Below are positions 1 through 11,019 of a stretch of 64,000 nucleotides of DNA, piece by piece (position 1 is the first letter of the stretch; each line of letters opens with the position of its first letter). The stretch covers positions 32,178,001 through 32,242,000 of the forward strand of contig OX467082.1 of NCBI GenBank assembly GCA_950106755.1, given 5' to 3'. A program made the translations under genes and the position numbers. The DNA is from Climacium dendroides. Taxonomy: Eukaryota; Streptophyta; Bryopsida; Hypnales; Climaciaceae. A model generated the notes under the pieces. The model was given only the letters and a program-made list of their open reading frames with translations. It was not told the DNA's origin and searched no databases.

Positions 1-249
1 CTATATAAGAAGTCCAAGAGGGCCATTGAAAATATTGTTTGCCTTTACAACCTTTAATTTGTTTACAATTACTTGTTATTAGTCAATTTTAATTTCATTC
101 AATGATTTTATAAGACTATTTAAGAAATTCATAATCACATGAAATGGGAAGGGAAAGGTAATGTGAGTATGAAGTACAAAGCTCATGCAAACACATGACA
201 TAGGAGAACTTTGAAGGAAATGAGAGAAAATAGGCCTTCATAAAGAAAA

Positions 250-931
250 AGAATGTTTTGTAATTCACAACCTCGCAATTTGGAAGATAGTACTTTAGAT
301 AGAAACAATGATGGATAAGACTCCAAAAGACTATTTAGTACTACACAAAAACAAAGTAGCAATTTAAGATAAAAGCACCAAAGAAATAGTGCTAGTCATT
401 TCATTTACAAAATTTGAAGACATTGAATCTTTGAAAGAATACAAAGACTTGGAGAAGTTAACAATGTCACTAGCAAAATTGAGAAAGGGAGGCTTTGACT
501 ACATAAAAAACAATAAAACACAAGGTAGTGGAAAGATGTTTGCATTGGAATGAAAAGGAAATATGGATATTTTGAATACCATGTGTTTGTATGTTAGGGG
601 ATGGAGTAATCAAAATATGCATACCACCTCTCCACCTTAATGCAAACATCTTTCCACTACCTTGTGCCTTATTATTTTTTATGTAGCCAGAGCCTCCCTT
701 TCTCAATTTTGCTAATGACATTGTTAGCTTCTCCAAGTCTTTGTATTCTTTCAAAGATTCAATGTCTTCAAATTTGGTAAATGAAATGACTAGCACTATT
801 TCTTTGGTGCTTTTATCTTGGATTGCTACTTTGTTATTGTGTAGTACTAAATAGTCTTTTGGAATCTCGTCCATCATTGTTCCATTTAAAGCACTATCTT
901 CTAAATTGCGAGGTTGTGAATCACAAAGCAT
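250..931. repeat. Foldback inverted repeat carrying two copies of a gene fragment
   Basis: Two arms of roughly 320 bases (about 250-575 and 595-931) are inverted copies of each other around a short spacer. The right arm, read on the minus strand, keeps an open frame (931 down to 470, 153 codons) containing LVLHNNKVAIQDKSTKEI and GGSGYIKNNKAQGSGKMF. The left arm has the same coding content on the plus strand but is broken, for example by an in-frame stop near 367. I do not recognise the protein. It could be a captured host gene fragment or part of a transposon protein. The arms have clearly diverged, so the duplication is not very recent. Confidence 0.75.
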
Positions 932-1943
932 TTTTTTTCTTTATGTGGGCCTATGTTTCAATGGCAAAGTTGGCAATCCAGTATGTCCTACAAAATATAT
1001 GCATTGATCTTATTTGAATGGCTAAGTTTTTAGTCACACACAAACTTTGGGGTCATTCATTTTAGGTCTATAAGATGACACTTATGAGAATTTTAATTTT
1101 GTGGGCGACAACTGCAAATAGACCTAAATGTAATTGAAATTATTTATTGTCCAAAGATTTTGAATTTTTTTTCATATGTTCCCACAATAGTCTAATACAT
1201 TTTTGCACAATGCAATTTTTTTTGGATTTTTCCCTCCATTTTTTCCTATGAAAAATAAAATAGAAATTGGCAATTTTCGTAGACTATTATTGCATTGAAA
1301 CATACTTAAGTTTTGTAAAGGTAAATTTTTAATTCACAATAGGATCTATTACAAGAAAAAAAATCATTACTACAACCTCTCATTAATCATGCAATGGCTA
1401 CATAATCATACCATACATGAAGGTTTAATTCAACACCTAATTGCAAATATGGAGTTTCCACATTAGATTCCCAAAGGCCCACGTCAACTCAAACCACTCA
1501 CAAGATGCCATGTGTCATTTTTTTCTTAAAAAATGACTTAGTTTCAACCAAATCTAACCTTCACGTAGGGTAGTACCATAGTCTTTTCAAAGCATATATA
1601 AAAGTGAAATGTAGTTTTGTAAGATGGGAGAACTACACGATATTCAACTAAATACCACCTTATCACCATTGAAGTAAGTGATGCATTTTCAAAACTATAA
1701 TAAGTTATTTAAATTTAAAATAGAATGTAAAAAACTTACTTGTTAAAATTCAACATGTCAATCCCTATTTCCTTTTTTTACTTCTCTTTACAAGCTCTTA
1801 TCTTTTAGACAGAATTTTGCCGTTTATAACCCGGTGTTCACTTCAATTTTGCATGTTACATGACAACTTCAAAAGAGTAAAGACGTTGGTGGCTCTTCTG
1901 CCTGTTTATCTATATTTTAAGTTTGGTTGATTATTTTGTCATT
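932..1943. other. AT-rich intergenic stretch
   Basis: There is no supported gene here. The sequence is AT-rich with many poly-A and poly-T runs, and no convincing coding frame or inverted-repeat element was seen. Confidence 0.5.
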
Positions 1944-2332
1944 GAGATCTCTTGGATTGTGCATCCCCTAGTCGCATGCTTGGTATCGTCAGAAAGCCCT
2001 TAGCAAGGAAGGGTGCACAGGCTTTGTTTGGTGGCATTCAGATGTACGGTGTGAAAGTTATTGAATTTCAAAGTTTTTATGAATTGAATTTTTTAAAAAT
2101 ATTTTTACTTTAATTTTGACTATGGCAATAGCACGGGGCATACTGCCACAGTCAAAACAAAAATAAAAGTAATTTATCCAATTTTTCATAACCAAAAACA
2201 ACTAAGAAATGCATAACTTTCTCACCGTGAGTTGGAATACCACGAAACCAAGCCAATGCATCCTTCCTTGCCGAGGGCTTTCTAATAGTACCAAGCATGC
2301 AATTGGAGGATGCACGGTCTAAGAGATCTTAA
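1944..2332. mobile_element. Foldback (MITE-like) element of about 390 bp
   Basis: The left part (GAGATCTCTTGGATTGTGCA, then GCATGCTTGGTAT and AGAAAGCCCT) is repeated as a reverse complement on the right, which ends in GCATGCAATTGGAGGATGCA and AGAGATCT. The arms meet near 2130-2150 around a GGGGCATACTGCC core. Only short non-coding sequence lies between the arms. A half-copy related to the right arm lies near 25660-25800. Confidence 0.65.
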
Positions 2333-2379
2333 CATGACAAACAAACAAAACAAACAGTCAAATTTAACCCTGGAGAGTT

Positions 2380-2950
2380 CCGACATCCATTTATTGGATG
2401 ATGAATAGATTGAGTTCTTGTTTTTGTCTCCGTTGTTCTTGCTTGGATGAAAGTCATCCTCATTTTTGGTGATACTTTATCAAATTCTTGTCTTATATCT
2501 AATGGTTGGATTTGGTGTTATTAGAATACAAATTTTTCTAAAATTACAAATGCAAAAGTGTGTCAAGTGGTCAAACTGCATTGACTCTCGTTCAAAACTA
2601 GATTTGCAAAAATGAGGTCATAGATGTAAAGAACAAAAAGAATTCAAAAAATCACTGTGTCAAGAGAACCTCATTTTGAATCCATTCCAATAAGTTTTGC
2701 TCAAAAAGTGATAATATTTTGGTTGTAATTGAATTTAAAAAGAATTTTGAAATTTCCCTTTCCAAATTTATAGAAAAATATCAATGATTGCATTGGTGAA
2801 TCTAATTGTACGGATGGAATCTAAAATTCAAAATCTACAACTTCCCTTTGTATATCACTTCTAAAATATTCTTCCAAATAGCACTTTATAATGATTTTCT
2901 CCAAATCATCAATTCTGGAAAAGAGTCCAGACATTTAGGTGTTAAGGTAT
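2380..2950 (+). repeat. Dispersed AT-rich repeat, copy 1
   Basis: About 570 bases are shared with 20880-21440 in the same orientation and with about 10340-10800 in reverse. The shared landmarks are TTGCTTGGATGAAAGTCATC, GTCAAGTGGTCAAACTGCAT and the AACCTCATTTTGAATCCATT block. It has no open frame of note. It is probably an old transposon fragment of unknown class. Confidence 0.65.
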
Positions 2951-3235
2951 AAGGGAGCCAACCCATTTCTGATCACTTAAGCAATTTTTGCATATCTGGA
3001 GTGTTGTTTTCTTGAGTGGAGAAATTTTCCCATGTACAGAAATAGAGTTTAGAAAGATTCCATATTTTTTCAGAATTTTATTTCTCAAAACACAATTACT
3101 ACGAATTTTTTAGTTGAAGATTCTGTTCAACACATTCTTGTCATATAAGTCCTCCTATTTCCAACCATAGGTTGGTTGCAAAATCAACCAAGACTACAAC
3201 CAATCGTAATGCGTCACGACTGCATTGGAGATTGT
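2950..3235 (+). repeat. Second dispersed repeat family, copy 1
   Basis: The block beginning GCCAACCCATTTCTGATCAC and ending with CAACCAATCGTAATGCGTCA recurs in the same orientation at about 23500-23880 and in reverse, with extra internal sequence, at about 15260-15960. It directly follows the first repeat family here but not near 21.4 kb. The two are therefore separate units or a composite element. Confidence 0.6.
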
Positions 3236-3290
3236 GCCATAATTAATGTCCTGCTTTCTTGTGCTGATTAGAAAGAGTGTAGTCTGTATG

Positions 3291-3704
3291 TCGGGAATGG
3301 GTCCCTGGTCGGGAATGGGTCCCTGGTCGGGAATGGGTCCCTGGTCGGGAATGGGTCCCTGGTCGGGAATGGGTCCCTGGTCGGGAATGGGTCCCTGGTC
3401 GGGAATGGGTCCCTGGTCGGGAATGGGTCCCTGGTCGGGAATGGGTCCCTGGTCGGGAATGGGTCCCTGCTCGGGAATGGGTCCCTGCTCGGGAATGGGT
3501 CCCTGCTCGGGAATGGGTCCCTGCTCGGGAATGGGTCCCTGCTCGGGAATGGGTCCCTGCTCGGGAATGGGTCCCTGCTCGGGAATGGGTCCCTGCTCGG
3601 GAATGGGTCCCTGCTCGGGAATGGGTCCCTGCTCGGGAATGGGTCCCTGCTCGGGAATGGGTCCCTGCTCGGGAATGGGTCCCTGCTCGGGAATGGGTCC
3701 CTGA
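3291..3704. repeat. 18-bp minisatellite, 23 units
   Basis: There are exactly 23 head-to-tail units of TCGGGAATGGGTCCCTGG. Units 1-9 end in GG, units 10-22 end in GC, and the last ends in GA. No other substitution or indel was seen. Because 18 is a multiple of three and no frame has a stop, long open frames run through both strands (SGMGPW and SGMGPC repeats on plus; RDPFPS and RDPFPT on minus). I regard these frames as by-products of the array, not as genes. Confidence 0.95.
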
Positions 3705-4764
3705 AATAATTTAGCAGTTCAATGAGGAGCCGTCTGTATGCATTCATTCAAGAAGTTGCGTCGAAATCTCTTCCTGAAAAGGGTAAGAAAACGAGCGTTG
3801 AATATCGGTGCCGCACATTGATGATGCGATTTGAATACAGGAGTCTTCAATCGAGAAGGCACTAACTTATTCTACTGTAATAATAATAAGAATGTCTTTG
3901 AATCAGCCTTCAGTTTCAAAGTAATCGAAAACCCACTTTAGTTAGCTAGCTCCGGACAAGTGGACGACGCTCGTTTGCCGCCGCACTCCGAGACTCTGAT
4001 GTACCTCCATGCCAGGAGCGTCAGCTGCAAGGCGCATTGCGAAGCGACAAGTGGTGTCTTTCGTTCATTATTGGCCGGGGAAGGTGCACAGGGAATGCGT
4101 GAGGACGGAACTCCATCTGGTGGCAAATCTCGGGACCCGGCACCGGCTACAGACGGAAACGAACAGTGCCGCATCTGCCATGATTCCTTCGATCTGCCGC
4201 AGTGAATCAGGTAAGAATCTTGAATCACGAACCACATACGGTAGTAGGCCCAAGTTTACTAGCTCGTCACAGCCTCGCAGGCGGGTCTATCATCTACAGT
4301 ACAAGACCCACCAGAGATTCAGAGCCACATGCGCGCCTCACTGGGGCGGAAGGGAAGAATGAAATCCACTATAACTCATGTACACCTGCCTGGGGAATAG
4401 AAATCGATCGAAACCAATCTGAAGCTTCCATTTTAGCGTAACTCAGTGGAAGGAAGGGCGGATGTTAGTAGTCCAACCACTGGCTACCAACGTAGGTGGA
4501 TGCCATGCCACAAGGGAAGGCGGCAACTAAGTTATATGATAATAAGGATTCTCACTCACAAGAAAAACGAGCAACTTCAAAAGGTGTGGGAGTGATCCGT
4601 GAGGTGTTCGATCAGGTTCACCATTCTGTGAAAAGACCCGCAAGAAATGTGCTTGTTTTGAGGCTAAAGACGAGTGAGGATTGGAGGCGGGGGAGACTGT
4701 CGTTGCGGTGGTTGGTTTTCATCATGTGGCGTAGAAAAAAAAATCTCAGGTGGGTGGGTCACAA
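3705..4764. other. GC-richer island without an assignable gene
   Basis: Base composition is clearly richer in G and C than the flanks, as in true exons of this window. The longest plus-strand frame (3960-4205) ends in EQCRICHDSFDLPQ, which resembles the start of a RING-CH zinc finger but stops there. Other frames (4009-4362, 4496-4774) match nothing I know. This could be a decayed gene, an untranslated region or an unrecognised gene. Confidence 0.3.
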
Positions 4765-5133
4765 TAGGGGCTAGTCACACCTCCTCCGAGAATCAAATTT
4801 CGTTCAATTTGGAGAAATGTAGCAGAGAAAAGAGGAACCAATAGGAAGCCGGTGTTGGTGGAGAAGGTGTGACCGCCCTTTTTTATGTTTGGAGCAATCC
4901 TCAAAGAAACAGTCACCTGTCACATTAGAAGCGAGCTCCGCAGATTAAACGCATCCAACCATCTGCAAATTCCTCAATAATTTTATCTGAGGAACCCCGT
5001 TTCTTCATGTGCGTGGGAGAACAAACGGCACTCCAATTTCCCTGAGAATTGTGCTCCGCAGGAGACGCTCAGACTGCCACGTCTACATTCCCGGAGAAAT
5101 CACACTTTCTCCGAATAGGTGTGACTACCCCTA
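4765..5133. mobile_element. MITE-like element with terminal inverted repeats
   Basis: The left end TAGGGGCTAGTCACACCTCC is mirrored by the right end AGGTGTGACTACCCCTA, with about 30 bases of imperfect terminal repeat including a CTCCGA block. TA at both edges is compatible with a 2-bp TA target duplication. The interior (369 bases in all) is non-coding. Confidence 0.6.
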
Positions 5134-5144
5134 ATCCCAAACTG

Positions 5145-5427
5145 CCACTTTTTCAATACTGTGCCTAGCTATTAAATATAAGACTTGGGTCAAATTTTCT
5201 TCCTTTTTTTTCTGGTTGGCAAGTGAAACAAGGTTCCAACGCAACAAAGAATGTGACATTTGGATATTGGATGCAAAAGTTATGAAGGTCAAAGTTTTTT
5301 TAGTAGATGTTCTAAAACCTTTTCTTCAACATAAATACATACTAACTTTGGAGATGTACATAGATGGTGTCTTACAAGAGATGCACATGGACATCCATCA
5401 TGACAATATTCATTTGATCATTCTACC
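5145..5427 (+). repeat. Repeat shared in reverse with 8330-8492
   Basis: The run from AACTGCCACTTTTT through TTGGCAAGTGAAACAAGGTT, CCAACGCAACAAAGAATG and TTTGGATATTGGATGCAAAA matches the reverse complement of about 8330-8480. It appears to be a fragment of the element at 8212-8492 or a longer relative of it. Confidence 0.6.
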
Positions 5428-7234
5428 TTAACACCCAAAGGACCAACCTACTAAATTTGGCAACGTAGCGATTTTGGGCAGGTACATGTGATTGGAGATT
5501 TCTATGTTTCTGGCCCAAATTTTAAATAGAAGATGTGGACAAGGAATATCTTTCGTGTACACTAAAATTCAGGACTTTTAGAAATATGAGTCAAAAGTTA
5601 TGGCCTAATATGTTATTCTTTTTTATAAATGGACAATTTGGGAAGATTTTAAAAAAAAAAAATTAGAAATTAAAATTAAAATTGGTTTTCTAGATTTATA
5701 TACATGTGAAAAGCTTTGAATCATTCCATTTTAATTGATGACATGAAAATTATGAGGAGTTCTAGTTTTCTCTACTCTAAAATAAACTTTGGAGTCCTTT
5801 ATTTTACTCAATTTTTAGTATTTAAAATAAAATTAAATCACAGGAAGTATATTTTTAATTACAACATTATAGCCATTGGGATTGGCATTTCCAATTACAT
5901 AAATAAATTGTTAATAATTTATTATTTTGAATTATTCTCTACATCTTTCTACTTACTATTTTTTTCTTGTATCTTGTACAATTCCAAATGATTTGAAAAT
6001 TTTCAAACATGTTGCCAACTTGCCTTGAAGAATGAATTCAAAGAAGCACCACCATTTTGGACATTAACCCCTAAAGGACCAAAGCCTTATTTCTGCCAAA
6101 AAATACTCAAAACTGCCATTTCTGTAGCAAAGAGTAAAAAAATTTGAAAATTATTTGTTCTGCACATCCAACCATATGATCTTATACCTTACTAGTATGA
6201 AAATGTGTGGAAAAAATTTCAGAAATTTTGACCACATAGATTAAAAGATATTTGCGTTTAAAGTAAAAAAAATAATTTTTTCAGCACCTTCTGGGACTGG
6301 ATTATTTGACTTTGAACATTTTTAACTTAAATTTTTTGCACTATAGAGTTTTGAGTTTTAAATCCTTATTTTGCGAAATTGAATTGAAATTTTAGGGAAT
6401 TTTATTATTTTTTAAATTAATTTTCATGCTTAAAAAAATTATTAAGTAGAAGTAGGTATAAGAAGGAAATTTTAAATTATTAATATCTTTAAGATGGAAT
6501 TAAAATGCACCAATACCAATGGTGAGATTGTTCTAGAAAGCAAACAAAATCATGTAAAAATTTTTCTTCACAAAAATTATAAAAATTGCATTCAAAAATG
6601 AATTTTATAAGTTATTTTTTCAAGAAGATGCTCTAACTGCCCGAAAAACAAGATTGTCCATAACTTTCTCATAATAAGTCCAAATGGAATGAATCAAATC
6701 TTCCCATGTAGGCAAAAATATAATCTATGAGAAAAAAAATTCAAAATTTTGAATTTTTTTTTTGCTACCCCCTCTTCCCCTATTTTGAGCTTATTTGGGT
6801 ATAACTTTCGTTTCCGGGCATCAATTGAAAAAATAATAATATTCCCATGAAGCTCATCATTTTTTCTATCTTCACAAAAAGTTTCAAAAATCATGACAAA
6901 ATTTCAGCCTGTAGGTACCTGCCCAAAATCCGATTTGTTCCCCGAAGGGACAATTATGGTCCTTTAGGGGTTAATTCATACCAATGTGACCTTGTGAAGT
7001 GCAGTTACTTGATTTTTGGTAGGGCCAAAAAAAGGATTTCTGTTACTTCAAATGATAATATCTTGCAATCCACACAAAGGAAATTCCTGAAATTTTATGC
7101 CAACATACTACAAGATCTTACAATTACATGTGCCCAGAAATGATACATATGTCCCAAATTTGGTACTTGTACTAGAAATGGCATTTTTGGAGCATTTTTT
7201 GGTGACAACATAGTCACGGTCCTTTACGGGTTAA
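5428..7234. mobile_element. Cluster of TTAA-ended elements
   Basis: There are two left-type ends, at 5428 (TTAACACCCAAAGGACC) and 6064 (TTAACCCCTAAAGGACC). There are two right-type ends, at 6974 (GGTCCTTTAGGGGTTAA) and 7234 (GGTCCTTTACGGGTTAA). Ends 6064 and 6974 have a perfect 13-bp inverted repeat inside TTAA. Sub-terminal sequence pairs differently: the 5428 end and the 6974 end both carry GATTTTGGGCAGGTAC, while the 6064 and 7234 ends share a CCAAAAAATNCTC...TGCCATTTCT block. No transposase was seen. TTAA plus a CCC start is typical of piggyBac-type elements. Confidence 0.55.
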
Positions 7235-7800
7235 GGCAAAATTGCTCCTTCTAAGTTATCATTCCAAACCTTTTGGTAGAAGGGATTCACCAAATTATTA
7301 TTTATTCATTTTTCTTTTGACCCCATGACATTATTGATTACTATCAATGAAACTTTGCCACAAATTGGTCAACATCATCATTAAAAGCCTGCCAGACTTT
7401 AGTTTTACAACTGGGTGTAATTTTTCATAAGAACGAATGGCATCTACATAAGTACCACACTGGCTATAAGTTAACTTTAAAAAAACATTGTGTGGTATGA
7501 CAAATGCCCAACGTTGGGAACACTGAATTTTTAAAAATAGATTCCCCCTTCGTTTCATTTGTTTCAAAACAACACAAAACAAAACACCAGAATGATTCTC
7601 CAGTTTTCTCATTCTCCTGGCCAACACTGCTCCCAACACAGAATACACATGCCAAGTCTGGTGTTCAAGGCAGTGGAGCCACTGTCTCATTGGCTACACT
7701 TTTAATTCTACATAGTGTGGGTGGTCAAATACTGTGACTGATTCTCTACATCCCAAACAGATTTTTTGAAAAACGTGGTTTGCAGAATCTAGTATCTACA

Positions 7801-8117
7801 TGGGGAATTTCATTAAAATGGCGATTATTCTGTGATTTTGGCATTCTCACAGTTCAAACCGGGCCGTCTGAACTCTACTAGCGTCCTAGATTTTTGAAAT
7901 CTATACCATTATTAGATATCTGAAATCTAGGAAATATGTAGATTTAAAACCGATTGGTCTGAAATCTACATCTTTCCTAGATTTAATACATTTAATAGTG
8001 GTATAGAGTTCTCAAATCTAGGACACTAATAGATTTCAGACCGCCTGGTCTGAACTGTGGAAACGGCACACTGTGAAAATGGCACATGGAATATTGCCAT
8101 TTTAATAAAATTCCCCA
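7801..8117 (+). mobile_element. Palindromic MITE with 6-bp flanking duplication
   Basis: The element begins TGGGGAATTTCATTAAAATG and ends with its near reverse complement ATTTTAATAAAATTCCCCA. Further symmetrical blocks (GTCCTAGATTT and AAATCTAGGAC, ACCGGGCCGTCTGAACT and its partner) make it almost palindromic throughout. TCTACA immediately precedes (7795-7800) and follows (8118-8123) the element. A second copy in the opposite orientation lies at 12415-12733. Confidence 0.8.
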
Positions 8118-8211
8118 TCTACAAAATACTATAAAATTGTTTTGCTGTGGAAACGTGGGAGCTTGGAAGTATTTACTGATAGATTTCAACAGTAGAAGGT
8201 GGAAGTGGAAT

Positions 8212-8492
8212 TAAGGTAGGTAGGTACACCCAAAATGTGTCCCTGACCTTAAACCACCATCTATATTGTATGTACATTTTCAAAATCAGTTCTGTACCTA
8301 TGTGAAAGAAACACTTTTAGAATCAAATTTTGTTCCTTAATAACTTTTGCATACAATATCCAAATGCCATGTTCTCTGGTGCGTTGGAACCTCCTTTCAC
8401 TTGCCAACAAGAACATATGAAAATTTGACCAGTCTAATAATAGAAAATGGGCTCAGTAGCAAAAAGTGGCGGTTTTGGGTGTACCTACCTTA
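8212..8492. mobile_element. MITE-like element with TAAGGTAGGTACACCCAAAA ends
   Basis: The left end TAAGGTAGG(TAGG)TACACCCAAAA is mirrored at the right by TTTTGGGTGTACCTACCTTA. The left copy has an extra TAGG. The interior is non-coding, and part of it recurs in reverse at 5145-5427. The TTAAGGTA outer bases are like those of the element at 25178-25660. Confidence 0.6.
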
Positions 8493-8538
8493 GTGGTGTC
8501 ATGATATCGGGTAAATGTGGTGCACTTGCATAACATTG

Positions 8539-8743
8539 TTTATCCTTAAACCATGCATTGGTGCCCATGGAAATCGTAAGTCTAATTTTTTTTTTAAAAT
8601 TCATTAGAAGTCAAAGTACTGTAGAAAATCTCCCCTTTTCACACGAAATTTCGAGGATGAATAGTTCTACTTTTGTCCTACACTAAAAGATTTTTTTGTC
8701 ATCCATTGGACACCAAATGTTTGCCTTGATGTGTAAGGGTTAA
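8539..8743 (+). mobile_element. Short TTAA-type MITE, copy 1
   Basis: The right end is GTGTAAGGGTTAA. The left end is a decayed TTTATCCTTAAA. The interior GAAGTCAAAGTACTGTAGAA, TCTCCCCTTTTC and GAGGATGAATAGTTCTACTT matches the copies at 25833-26061 and (reverse) 59220-59449. Confidence 0.7.
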
Positions 8744-8921
8744 CCAACATTGGTGGGCTCTTTTTTGCTCCCCCCAAAGCAAAGCCCCCCAACGTGAAAA
8801 TTGATTGTAACAATGCTTGTGATTTCAAGATCCGTCCCCCAAAACGCAATAGAAAAAAGCAGCGCCATGCCCCACATTCTATAGCACCTAGCCAATGATC
8901 AATCAAAATTTATAATTAAAT

Positions 8922-8944
8922 CCCCCCCCCCCCCCCCCCCCCCC
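8922..8944. repeat. Homopolymer run of 23 C
   Basis: There are twenty-three consecutive C bases in AT-rich surroundings, just downstream of a TTAA-type MITE. The exact length may be uncertain because of sequencing slippage. Confidence 0.9.
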
Positions 8945-10339
8945 AAATATTTAGGGAGAATTACACCTCTACTTGGGGGCTGAGGGTTCTACTCCTTAAC
9001 AACGTTATATGGCAACAAAGTTTGTAGATTGTTGAAGCCATACAATTGGAATATTTGTATGATACTTTGTGACCTCTCCACGTTCACAAACCTTCAAAGA
9101 TAAAATCTTTTATTTTAATGCAATTAAATTGGATGTACAATTAGATATCCTAACTTTTACATTGATTCATTGCAAGCATGTATACAAATTTTTTTGAATT
9201 TCAAAGTAAGGAAATGTCATTTGTATATGGATTAGGATGTATGCTTATACATCCTTTTAGCCCTAGGGTTTGGATTTGGGTCTCACATTGAAAGAAGTGG
9301 AATCTTTTAGGGGGAGGTACTTAGTTTTCCTTGAGAAGTGGGTAAAATTGGATTTTCAAACTCCTTCTTCCTCATATTGTGTTGACACCTCCTATTGAGC
9401 TATAGATTAGGTCTCTCTTCCATGACAAACTAGCCTCAATGACCATTTCTTGAAATATTTGAATTTGAAAAAATCACCCCAAAATAGAACTTTTGTACAA
9501 ATTAAAAGGCATTTGTAGCTATAGAAAGATAAATTGACAAAAAAATGTTCATTGCATGGTTGTACGTCATGGAGATACATTTGCTATCAAATTCTTAGAA
9601 GAGAGGATTAAGGTGTATAATTTCAAAACAAGTTTATTTTATGGTCTAGGTAGCAACCTAAAAATAGTCGTTTAAATTTTTAAGGGTTTAACTTTATATT
9701 TTTCAACCTTCCAAACTAATACAAGGTCTTTAATTCCAAATATAAATATAAAATTTTAAATTTGATCATTAGTGATAAATAAAAAATCCATGTGTTTTTC
9801 TAAAGATGAGAAAGCCTCTATTGTCAAGCTCCAAATCTTTCCAATTCCAACAAACGACCACAAATGATATTAATCCAATTAAAGGTAGGAGTTTCTAAAA
9901 TTGACTTAGCTCTAAAAGCATCCTTTATTATAGAAGTACATTTTTCTTTTTTCACTACACCATCAATGTACTAGTAGCATACATTTAAGGATTTATACCA
10001 TTTTTTATGTCTCCTACATTTGAACTTCATGAAGGTCCAAAAAATATGAAACAACTTGGGTTAGGGCGAAAATACCCATTCTTATCCCTATATCCATTCA
10101 TGCATCCTAGATTTTCATTGAACCGTTTCTAGACTTGCATTTAAGTGTCCTTGAGAAGAGTCATTAAACCATCTCTAGACTTATGTTTAAGTGTCTTTGA
10201 AAAGAGTCCCTAAACCATCCCTATGATTAATTGTGATTGGTTGACTGCATATTTTTTTTAGATTTCGATTTCAAATCCACCTATATGATGGTTTCTATGG
10301 TCTAAAAGCTTCCACTTTGAAAATTCATAGAAATTACAT
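8945..10339. other. AT-rich intergenic stretch
   Basis: No gene is supported. One local duplication is visible near 10130-10220, where GTTTAAGTGTCTTTGA-like sentences with CTTGAGAAGAGTC and AAACCATC(T/C)CTA occur twice. Confidence 0.45.
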
Positions 10340-10800
10340 GCCATATCTGAATTTTAGATTCCATCCATATGGTTAGATTCACCAATGCTATCAACAATAT
10401 TTTTTTCTTATGAATTTTGAAAGGAAAATTTTATAATTTCTTCAAAATTCAATTACAAGCAAAATATTACCCATATCATTTTTGGAGTAGAACTTGTTGG
10501 AATGGATTTCAAAGGAGGTTCTTTTGGCGTGGTGCTTTTATGAATTTTTTTCTTTTACATTGGTGACCTCATTCTTGCAAATCCAATTTTGAACTAGAGT
10601 CACTGCAATTTTAGCTTATTCAACCACTTGACATACTTCCATGTGTGTAATTATGGAAAAAATACATACTCCAATAACACCAAATCCAACCGACATATAG
10701 GCAAGAACTTCATAAAGTATCTCCACAAATTAGAATGACTTTCATCCAAGTAGCAACGAGAAAGATCGGAAACAAGAATATAAATATGTTCACCATCTAG
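10340..10800 (-). repeat. Dispersed AT-rich repeat, copy 2 (reverse)
   Basis: This is the reverse complement of the repeat at 2380-2950. Landmarks include AATGACTTTCATCCAAGTAG, CCAAATCCAACCGACATATAG and CAACCACTTGACATACTT. Identity is lower than between the other two copies. Confidence 0.6.
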
Positions 10801-11019
10801 AAATTAGACGTTAGCGCACTTACAGGTTAAAGCTAGTGTTCGGGAAACTTTTTGAATTTTACCGGTTAATTTCCTTTAGTTCTCATATTGAACCATTTTT
10901 TGAAGAACTGAGTTCCATTATTTTTTCTATTTTTTTACTCAAAATAGGAATTTTATAAAAAATTTCACCAATTTTTTTTTGTTAATGTTTTCAAATTGCA
11001 ACCGGATTTTTTTCCCAAT

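Noticed and set aside
3291..3704. CRISPR-like regular array
   Set aside because: Units are contiguous with no unique spacers, and the DNA is from a plant nucleus.
3246..3747. Open frames of about 150-160 codons on both strands over the 18-bp array
   Set aside because: They exist because the unit is a multiple of three with no stop; there is no conserved flank and no sign of a gene.
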